From Streptomyces sp. NBC_01216 (GTDB taxonomy: Bacteria; Actinomycetota; Actinomycetes; Streptomycetales; Streptomycetaceae): a DNA stretch of 64,000 nucleotides. Under the pieces are notes generated by a model that saw only the letters and a program-made list of their open reading frames with translations, was not told the origin of the DNA and ran no database searches. Positions 57,731-64,000 of this stretch are shown here, piece after piece (positions within the stretch are counted from its first letter, which is position 1; each line of letters starts with the position of its first letter). The stretch lies in contig NZ_CP108677.1 of the NCBI RefSeq assembly GCF_035994945.1, forward strand, positions 6,448,001 through 6,512,000, written 5' to 3'. A program made the position numbers and the translations under genes.

Positions 57731-58930
57731 TCAGCGGCCGGCCGTCTCCTCCTTCCGCGTCACGGCTCCTTCCGCGGCCAAGTCCCCCTCGCGGGCCTGT
57801 TCCCCGCCGGTGGGCCCCGGCTGCGGCGCACTTCCTGCCCGCAGCAGGCGGCGGATCTCCGTCACGGCGGCCCGGCCCGCCCGGTTGGCTCCGATGGTCG
57901 AGGCCGACGATCCGTAGCCGACCAGATGCACCCGCTCGTCGCGCACCACGCGTGTGCCCTCCACACGGATGCCGCCGCCGGGCTCTCGCAGCCTCAGCGG
58001 TGCCAGGTGGCCGATCGCCGCGCGGAATCCGGTCGCCCAGAGGATCACGTCGGCCCCGACGGTCCTGCCGTCGTTCCAGGTCACGCCCGTCGGGGTGATG
58101 CGGTCGAACATCGGGTCGCGGTCCAGGACGCCGCGCGCACGGGCCCGTCGGACCGCCTCACCGAGCGGGAGACCGGTCACGGAGACGACGCTCCGAGGCG
58201 GCAGTCCCCGCCGGACCCGGTCCTCCACCAGCGCGACGGCTGCCCGGCCCTCCGGTTCGCCGAACGGGCCTTCGCGGTACACCGGCTCGCGCCGGGTCAC
58301 CCACGTGGTCCGCGCCGCTACCTCGGCTATCTCCATCAGGTGCTGGGTGCCGGACGCGCCACCACCGACCACGATCACCCGCAGACCCGCGAACGCCCCG
58401 GGGCCCGGGTAGTCGGCGGTGTGCAGCTGACGGCCGCGGAAGGTCTCCTGCCCCGGGTAGCGCGGCCAGAAGGGACGGTCCCAGGTGCCGGTGGCGTTGA
58501 CGAGGGACCGGGTCCGGTAGACGCCCTCCGAGGTCTCGACGAGCAACCTGCCGCGCACGCCGTGGGTCCCGTCGCCGGCGTCACGGACCGCGGACACCTC
58601 CACGGGCCGGTGCACCCGCAGTCCGAAGTGTTCCTCGTACGAGGCGAAGTACGCGCCGATCACCTCCGAGGAGGGCCGGCCGCCCTCGGCGCCGGTCAGC
58701 TCCATGCCCGGCAGGGCGTGCATGCCGTGGACCTTTCCGTAGGTGAGGGAGGGCCAGCGGAACTGCCAGGCTCCCCCCGGGCGGGCGGCGTGGTCGAGGA
58801 CGACGAAGTCCCGGTCGGGCAGCAGCCCGGTGCGCCGCAGATGGTAGGCGGCCGAAAGACCTGCCTGACCGGCTCCGATCACGGCCACGTCGATGTCCCG
58901 GCTTGTCGACTTCACTCCGAAAACGCTCAC
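57731..58930 (-). CDS. flavin-dependent monooxygenase (CzcO-like)
   Basis: 399 residues from the GTG at 58930; the GTG at 58915 is an alternative. FAD site DVAVIGAGQAGLSAAYHLRRTG, PGGAWQFRWPSLTYGKVHGM, then NADPH site VIVVGGGASGTQHLMEIA and ILWATGFRAAIGHL. Matches group B flavin monooxygenases/thioredoxin-reductase-like CzcO proteins of Streptomyces. Substrate unknown. Confidence 0.87.
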   Translation of the reverse strand: MSVFGVKSTSRDIDVAVIGAGQAGLSAAYHLRRTGLLPDRDFVVLDHAARPGGAWQFRWPSLTYGKVHGMHALPGMELTGAEGGRPSSEVIGAYFASYEEHFGLRVHRPVEVSAVRDAGDGTHGVRGRLLVETSEGVYRTRSLVNATGTWDRPFWPRYPGQETFRGRQLHTADYPGPGAFAGLRVIVVGGGASGTQHLMEIAEVAARTTWVTRREPVYREGPFGEPEGRAAVALVEDRVRRGLPPRSVVSVTGLPLGEAVRRARARGVLDRDPMFDRITPTGVTWNDGRTVGADVILWATGFRAAIGHLAPLRLREPGGGIRVEGTRVVRDERVHLVGYGSSASTIGANRAGRAAVTEIRRLLRAGSAPQPGPTGGEQAREGDLAAEGAVTRKEETAGR

Positions 58931-59091
58931 CACTCCATTGATACTGCAACCGCATTCCGAGCGGAGCGTGAGCGTGGCCCAGGCGGGCAGGCGCACACGT
59001 AGGGCGGCCGGGAACGCGCGCGGCGCGGCGCGCACGACCGGTCTAAGATCCACTGCGAATCGAACACACTTCCTTCCCTCGGGGGTCTCGC

Positions 59092-60927
59092 ATGTCCGTG
59101 CCGGTGTTCTCGCCGAGCCGCAGATCGGCTCTTTCCGCGCTGGCCGGGGTGGCTGCCGGCGTCACCCTGCCGATCGCGTCGGCCACCGCGGCCCCGGCCG
59201 TGACCGTCGTGCCGGCGGGGTCGACGGCCGGCGCACCGGGAGAGGCGACCGGCCGACGCCTGCCGATGGCCGCCGACCCGGGCGATCCGTGGCACTTCTC
59301 CGCTCACCCGGCCGGCCCGTTGACCACCCGCGCACTCGCCGGGTCCCCCGCGGGCCTGGAGGTGTCGGACGCGCGAGGCGCGCTCGCCACTCTCACCACG
59401 GGCGCACGGACGGTCACGGTCCGCGGCCCCAAGCGGTGGTTCACGGAGCAGAAGAAGCCGTTCGCCGACGCCTTCGACCGGACCCTGTCAGGCGCGGGCT
59501 GGGGCCGCTCGCCCGGCGGGGGTGCCTGGACCACCGTCAACGGCGCCAAGGAGGACTACTACCTGGACGGCGGCCGTGGTGTCGTACGTCTCACCGAGAC
59601 CGACAGCAGCCGCCACGTCCTGCTTCCCCAGGGGGAGGCGGTCGGCGACGTCGACGTCGCGGCCCGCTTCTCCTTCGACAAGCGGCCCACCGGGGCGCCC
59701 GTCTCACTTGCCCTCACCTTCGCCGCCCAGGCGGGCTCCGGCAGGCAGGGGCCGGTCAACAACCACTACCGTGCCCGCCTGCTGGTCACCCCCGCCGGTG
59801 ACGTCCGGCTCGTACTCGAGAAGGAACGGGCGGACGTCACGAGCACCCTCAGTCCCGCGGTCACGGTCGGCACCGGTTTCGCGCCCTACGACCACTGGTG
59901 GGTGCGGGTGGAGAAGACCGGCTCCCTGCTGCGCGCCCGCGCCTGGCGCCACGGCACCGGCGAGCCGGTCGGCACCTGGCAGCACAGCATGCGCGACCCC
60001 GAGACCGACCCGGCCAAGGTCTTCGACGCGGGCACTCTCGGCGTCCGGGCGCTCGCCTCACGCGACGCCACGGTTCCGCTGCGGGCCCTGGTCTACGACT
60101 TCGACGTGGCCTCGGCCCGCTGGCCCGACCCGCCGGTGGTGGGCCACGACACGTGGGTGCGCGTGCTGCCCGAGCCCTTCGACGGCGAGTGGACCCCCGC
60201 GCTGGCCGAGCGGATCACCGCCTGGGCGGGCGACACCTCGCCGGACGCGCTCGCGTACGCCTCGATGTACCGGCCCTTCGCGCCCGCCGTGACCGACCCC
60301 GCGCTCCAGGAGGCGCAGGTGCTCGGCGAGTCGGGATACAGTCCGAGGGACGAGGCCGGGCTGCGATACGTGGGCTTCGACTTCCACGACTACATGCGAC
60401 GGAGCTGGACCTTCCCCGCGAGCGGCGAGCAGGCGGAACCGGACGCCGTGGACGCGGCGAACGCCGACAACCCGCACAACCTCGACTGTTCGGGCTTCGT
60501 CCGGATGGTCTACGGGTACCACCTGGGCATCCCCATGGTCCTGCACCGGAACTTCGACGGCCGGAACCTGCCCCGCACCTCGAAGGACCAGGCCACGTAC
60601 GGTCCCGGCGTCGTCGTGGCCAAGGGGACGGACGCGGCCCCCTCGCTCACCGGGCTACGCATCGGCGACGTGGTCTTCTTCGACGCCACGGGGGACGGGG
60701 ACCCCGCCGATCCGGCGAGCAACGACGGCGTGATCGACCACACCGGCATCTACGTCGGGCCGGACCAGCACGGCGGGCTGCGCTTCGTCTCCAGCCGTCA
60801 GACGCCGAACGGGCCGACCATGGGGGACCTCGGCGCCAAGTCGATCCTCAACGGCGACCCGTGGGTCTCCGAGAACGACCGGGGCGACGTCTACACCGTC
60901 GGTCTGCGAGTCGTCCGGCGGTTCTGA
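59092..60927 (+). CDS. Tat-secreted NlpC/P60-type protein
   Basis: 611 residues. Twin-arginine signal SPSRRSALSALAGVAAGVTLPIASATA (residues 8-33). Residues about 120-350 are a beta-rich domain like LamG/concanavalin folds. The C-terminal part has the NlpC/P60 core NPHNLDCSGFVRMVYGYHLG (catalytic Cys), LRIGDVVFFDATGDG, IDHTGIYVG (His). Exported wall hydrolase or amidase; the N-terminal domain may bind polysaccharide. Confidence 0.87.
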   Translation: MSVPVFSPSRRSALSALAGVAAGVTLPIASATAAPAVTVVPAGSTAGAPGEATGRRLPMAADPGDPWHFSAHPAGPLTTRALAGSPAGLEVSDARGALATLTTGARTVTVRGPKRWFTEQKKPFADAFDRTLSGAGWGRSPGGGAWTTVNGAKEDYYLDGGRGVVRLTETDSSRHVLLPQGEAVGDVDVAARFSFDKRPTGAPVSLALTFAAQAGSGRQGPVNNHYRARLLVTPAGDVRLVLEKERADVTSTLSPAVTVGTGFAPYDHWWVRVEKTGSLLRARAWRHGTGEPVGTWQHSMRDPETDPAKVFDAGTLGVRALASRDATVPLRALVYDFDVASARWPDPPVVGHDTWVRVLPEPFDGEWTPALAERITAWAGDTSPDALAYASMYRPFAPAVTDPALQEAQVLGESGYSPRDEAGLRYVGFDFHDYMRRSWTFPASGEQAEPDAVDAANADNPHNLDCSGFVRMVYGYHLGIPMVLHRNFDGRNLPRTSKDQATYGPGVVVAKGTDAAPSLTGLRIGDVVFFDATGDGDPADPASNDGVIDHTGIYVGPDQHGGLRFVSSRQTPNGPTMGDLGAKSILNGDPWVSENDRGDVYTVGLRVVRRF

Positions 60928-61025
60928 CCCGGCACCCGGCGGTTCCGACCCGGCACCCGGTGGTCCGGGCCGAGGAAGCACCGGTCCGGGGCGCGACCCG
61001 TGGACACGGACGGCAGGATGATCGT

Positions 61026-61445
61026 ATGTCCACTTTCGCGACCCGTGTCCTCAGCCTGACCACCGGCACCGACGAGACCGTCACCGACCTGACGGCCGCC
61101 TGCGCGGACTTCCTGACCGAGGCGGCCCCGGGCCTCGACGGCCTGCTCAACCTGTTCGTCCCGCACGCCACGGCGGGCCTGGCCATCCTGGAGACGGGTG
61201 CGGGCAGCGACCGGGACCTCCTGGCGGCCCTCCACCTCCTCCTCCCGGCCGACGACCGCTGGCAACACCGCCACGGCACCCCGGGCCACGGCCGCGACCA
61301 CGTCCTCCCGGCCCTGGTCCCCCCGCACGCCACGCTGCCGGTCCTGGCCGGCCGGCTGGAACTGGGCACCTGGCAGTCGATCTGCCTGGTCGACACCAAC
61401 AGGGACAATGCCAACCGGCAGGTCCGCTTGTCGTTCCTCGGGTAG
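61026..61445 (+). CDS. YjbQ family protein
   Basis: 139 residues. NLFVPHATAGLAILETGAGSDRDLL, RHGTPGHGRDHVLPALVPP and LGTWQSICLVDTNRDNANRQVRLSFLG are the full UPF0047/YjbQ signature; members have weak thiamine-phosphate synthase activity. Single host gene. Confidence 0.93.
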   Translation: MSTFATRVLSLTTGTDETVTDLTAACADFLTEAAPGLDGLLNLFVPHATAGLAILETGAGSDRDLLAALHLLLPADDRWQHRHGTPGHGRDHVLPALVPPHATLPVLAGRLELGTWQSICLVDTNRDNANRQVRLSFLG

Positions 61446-61496
61446 CGGCTACCGCGGACTGGGGCTGTAGGCGGGCGGGTTGGCCGGCCGTACCAG

Positions 61497-61634
61497 GTGG
61501 TAGCGGCCGGCCTCCCGTCTGTGGTGTGTGCCATCGTCGGCCTGCACCGGGTGCGGTTCATCTACCGGTTCACGCGTGAAGGGGGAGGCTCCTTCGAGGA
61601 GGTGCCGCCCGCCTACGACGAGACAGTCGGCTAG
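61497..61634 (+). pseudogene. small gene fragment
   Basis: 45 codons from a GTG: VCAIVGLHRVRFIYRFTREGGGSFEEVPPAYDETVG. Codon use looks real, but there is no clear start signal and no family. It may be the end of a lost gene next to the shortened LysR gene. Confidence 0.3.
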
Positions 61635-61639
61635 TCCGC

Positions 61640-62158
61640 TTACGGTACGCCGATGGCCCGGCGTGTGAGTGGCGGTTGTTCCAGCGGAGGTTGGCGGACA
61701 CCAAGTTCGGGAGAGCAGACGAGGACCAGGGGTTCCCGGGCCAGCGGCGTGCAGTCGACGTCGCGGAACGTCGCCTCGTCCGCCAGCAGCAGGGCCATGT
61801 CCGGCTCGCCGGTGCGCGGCGCGGCGATGGCGGCGGCGGTGCCCATCGTCCTCAGGTCCACCTGGATCCGGGGGTGGCTGCGCCGGAGCGCGGCGATGAC
61901 GCCCGGCAGGCGCGCGGAGACCAGCGTCTCGCCCGCCGAGAGCACCACGCGTCCGGTCACCTGTTCGCCCGCGCCCCCGGCCGCGGTGAGCACCCCCCCC
62001 CGCGGCAACCGGTCGAACAGGCGCAGGTCGAACTCATTCTCCAGCGTCCGCACGTGGGCGGTGACGGTGGACTGGACGCGGCGCAGACGCTCTGCGGCAG
62101 CGGTCAGGTTCTCGGTCCGGGCCACAGTGGCGCAAGTGCGCAGCAGCCGGGTGTCCAC
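61640..62158 (-). CDS. shortened LysR-type regulator
   Basis: 172 residues from the GTG at 62158; in-frame codons to 62206 run into the inverted repeat. A normal HTH (LLRTCATVARTENLTAAAERLRRVQSTVTAHVRTLENEFDLRLFDR) is followed by only half of an effector domain (VVLSAGETLVSARLPGVIAALRRSHP, EPLVLVC). About 130 residues are missing compared with a 300-residue LysR, including a piece right after the HTH. It may have lost ligand response. Divergent from phzF. Confidence 0.8.
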   Translation of the reverse strand: MDTRLLRTCATVARTENLTAAAERLRRVQSTVTAHVRTLENEFDLRLFDRLPRGGVLTAAGGAGEQVTGRVVLSAGETLVSARLPGVIAALRRSHPRIQVDLRTMGTAAAIAAPRTGEPDMALLLADEATFRDVDCTPLAREPLVLVCSPELGVRQPPLEQPPLTRRAIGVP

Positions 62159-62181
62159 CCGCCCCCGACGATAGCCATCGG

Positions 62182-62230
62182 CATCGCTACAAACGATGAG
62201 TCCCATCGGTACTCATCGTTTGTAGCGATG
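62182..62230. repeat. perfect 20-bp inverted repeat
   Basis: CATCGCTACAAACGATGAGT and its exact complement around CCCATCGGT, between divergent LysR and PhzF genes. Each arm itself holds ATCG-N7-CGAT, the T-N11-A form of LysR boxes, so two dimers could bind face to face. Confidence 0.85.
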
Positions 62231-62254
62231 CCTGCGGGGTGCGACGGTAGGGGC

Positions 62255-63127
62255 ATGACCTTGAGGACGCGCCCGGAAATCCTGCGTTACACCGCTTTCA
62301 CCACGGACCCCGCCGGCGGCAATCCGGCCGGCGTCGTGCTCGACGCGGCCGCCCTGGACGACGCCGCCATGCTTGCCACCTCGGCCGAGATCGGCTACTC
62401 GGAGACCGCGTTCGTCACCGCCGCGGACCGTGCCGCGCGCCGGTTCCGGCTGCGCTACTTCAGCCCGCTCGCCGAGGTCGCCTTCTGCGGCCACGCGACC
62501 GTCGCGACCGCGGTGGCCCTGGCCGAACGGATCGGCCCCGGTCCGCTCGTCTTCGACACGCCGGTGGGCGAGATCGCCCTGGACACCTCGGCAGGGCCCG
62601 AAGGCTCCGTGACGGCGACGCTCACCAGCGTCCCCACCCGCTCCCGACCGGCGACCGACAAGGAGATGGACGCCTCCCTCGCGGCCTTGCGCTGGTCCCC
62701 CGCAGACCTCGACCCCACACTTCCCCCGCACGTCGCCTTCGGCGGGAACGAGCACCTCGTCCTGGCCGTGGCCACCCGCGAGCGACTCGCGGCCCTCGAC
62801 TACGACTTCGACTCCCTGGCCGAGGTGATGCATCGTCACGGCTGGACCACGCTCCAGCTGATCTGGCGTGAGGCCCCGGACCTCTTCCACGCCCGCGACC
62901 CCTTCCCGATCGGCGGTGTCGTCGAGGATCCGGCCACCGGTGCCGCGGCCGCCGCACTCGGCGGCTACCTGCGCACCCTCGGCGCCCTCCCGTCCTCCGG
63001 TGCCCTCACCATCCGTCAGGGGGAGGATCTGGGCCGACCGAGCCTGCTCCGGGTCGAGGCGTCCACCACCGACCCGCGCGCCCGGGTGAGCGGGCAGGCG
63101 GTGGCGATCACGGACGCACGGTACTGA
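62255..63127 (+). CDS. PhzF family isomerase/epimerase-like protein
   Basis: 290 residues. FTTDPAGGNPAGVVLDAA, GYSETAFV (active Glu), LRYFSPLAEVAFCGHATVATA, and EDPATGAAAAALGGYL make up the PhzF signature. Members isomerise small metabolites; the substrate here is unknown. Probably controlled by the divergent LysR protein. Confidence 0.93.
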   Translation: MTLRTRPEILRYTAFTTDPAGGNPAGVVLDAAALDDAAMLATSAEIGYSETAFVTAADRAARRFRLRYFSPLAEVAFCGHATVATAVALAERIGPGPLVFDTPVGEIALDTSAGPEGSVTATLTSVPTRSRPATDKEMDASLAALRWSPADLDPTLPPHVAFGGNEHLVLAVATRERLAALDYDFDSLAEVMHRHGWTTLQLIWREAPDLFHARDPFPIGGVVEDPATGAAAAALGGYLRTLGALPSSGALTIRQGEDLGRPSLLRVEASTTDPRARVSGQAVAITDARY

Positions 63128-63460
63128 GGCGCAGCGCCCGTACCAACGCCGCGGTCACCGGATGCGGGGCCGCGTTCCGTGGGCGAGCCGCCGGGGCGGC
63201 GCCTACGCCGCGACTGCGGCGGTCGTGTGTGGGGTGGCGGCGGTGCCCGCTGACGGTTCCCGGCGGGCGGTCAGGCCGGATCCGTGGGCGGCGGTCACGG
63301 CTGCTCGACTTCCGTCGGCGTGGAGCGCGGGCGGTGCCACGCGTGCGCGCAGGTGCCCTCGCAGTGCGTCCGTCTCCCGCGGGTGTCCGCCACGGCGAAC
63401 ACCGAGACGAGGACGCGGAACGTGGTCACATGTTCGTCGGTGGGCAGACGTGCGAAGCCG
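63128..63460. other. host stretch with no supported gene
   Basis: Open frames exist on both strands, but their composition and lack of motifs do not support a gene. Possibly degraded sequence. Confidence 0.3.
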
Positions 63461-63469
63461 TAACGGCGG

Positions 63470-63700
63470 GTTCCTGCAGATCATCACCGCGGGATTGGTG
63501 GTGGGTTTCGTCCCGGACCTCGTCCCGCCCGCGCGGCCGTCCGGGGCGGTGATGTGCGCCTGCATCGCGTAGCCGCCGACCTGCAGCAACACCTTCCGCC
63601 GGTCCTCCGGGGACGGACCGGAGAACCAGGCCGCCCCCGTCGTCCGAGGTCCGGAGCTCCTGGGCGATCTCGTTGACGACATGCCCGGTCCGGGAAGTTC
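63470..63700 (-). pseudogene. frameshifted DUF5958 remnant
   Basis: On the minus strand one frame reads VVNEIAQELRTSDDGG and another continues AAWFSGPSPEDRRKVLLQVGGYAMQAHITAPDG then KPTTNPAVMI. Together they resemble DUF5958 (NELAQG, WF-LSPEE, QA, PTHTPAVLI). A frameshift near the GGG run at about 63630 breaks it. Confidence 0.5.
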
Positions 63701-63968
63701 TGTCCACAGTGCCCCTCACGGTCGCGTCTTGATCACATCCGTGCCGGGGTGGAGACCGTATCTCGTGCGTGGAGCCTGCGAGTTCGGCCCACCGGGTCCC
63801 CGCACCGCGCGGTGGACTCCCCGGGGCATGAGGTGTCCTGCCCCGACGTGGCCGTACGTCGGGCACAGGGCGCCTGTTCGGACCGGTCGGGGGCGCCGAC
63901 GTTCGTGGCGAACCGGTACGACAGCCGGAGATCCTGTGACCGTGTCCTGTCATCCTCGTTGACTGGGC

Positions 63969-64000
63969 ATGATGACGGGTGTGACGGCTGAGCAGCTGGC
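63969..64000 (+). CDS. start of a gene cut by window end
   Basis: ATGATGACGGGTGTGACG opens MMTGVTAEQLA and runs off the window. Too short to identify. Confidence 0.3.
   Translation, partial: MMTGVTAEQL

Noticed and set aside
63700..63968. Open frames near the right edge as genes
   Set aside because: No motif, no ribosome site and conflicting frames; only the start at 63969 looks like a possible gene.
1..64000. CRISPR array
   Set aside because: No run of regularly spaced identical repeats. The two dispersed motifs are too short and too widely spaced.

Overview
The window is high-GC actinobacterial DNA, most likely Streptomyces: strong G/C third-codon bias, many GTG/TTG starts, ATGA/GTGA start-stop overlaps, XRE/DUF397 pairs and a twin-arginine-exported NlpC/P60 hydrolase. 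About 50.4 kb is a temperate siphovirus integrated as a prophage. Its left end, with integrase and attL, lies beyond base 1. Its right end is at about 50,405-50,450, where an ABC-transporter gene is cut off after 97 codons. The rest (50.4-64 kb) is host chromosome.

Prophage layout: (1) 1-5.1 kb, plus strand: small unknown genes, a phage Lsr2 with an unusual C-terminal extension, a DUF3987-like protein, and a terminator-insulated TIGR02391 (Ymh) moron. (2) 29.6 down to 5.5 kb, minus strand: late operon with HNH, small and large terminase, portal, scaffold, capsid, connectors, major tail protein (MTP), tail chaperones with a GGGAAAC -1 slip, a 1978-residue tape measure protein, tail tip and fibres, CHAP/LysM endolysin and holin. 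(3) 29.6-32.6 kb: control region with divergent promoter-like sites, operators, a small HTH protein (likely immunity repressor), and a host-like thioesterase/MmyB-regulator pair. (4) 32.6-45.3 kb, plus strand: early operon with Cas4/RecB-type nuclease, RecA-like ATPase, endonuclease VII, primase in two frames, class II ribonucleotide reductase, ThyX, DNA polymerase A, thioredoxin and dCMP deaminase. (5) 45.4-50.3 kb: cargo with a complete graspetide (ATP-grasp RiPP) cluster (precursor, ligase, PIMT-like methyltransferase), small genes and an XRE/DUF397 pair. The two arms and the replication module resemble L5-like (cluster A) actinophages.

Two dispersed motifs tie the element together. GTTGGAATGTGACAC-like sites (14 found) lie in intergenic gaps or at gene ends, always in the direction of transcription, with three upstream of the candidate repressor; this is the design of L5 'stoperators'. 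A second AT-rich motif, GTTAGTTCAT, recurs about nine times from 7 to 50 kb, often inside genes where it forces rare codons; its role is unknown. The large terminase is interrupted just before Walker B by a 49-52 nt insert forming a perfect 11-bp hairpin, either a translational-bypass element or a lesion that cripples the prophage.

Host genes to the right: Fe-S/FAD D-lactate-type dehydrogenase, MarR regulator, ABC exporter with a 19-residue peptide behind it, MltG-like transglycosylase, flavin monooxygenase, secreted NlpC/P60 protein, YjbQ protein, a shortened LysR gene facing a PhzF gene across a perfect 20-bp inverted repeat, and a decayed DUF5958 gene. No integrase, CRISPR array or complete insertion sequence is visible.
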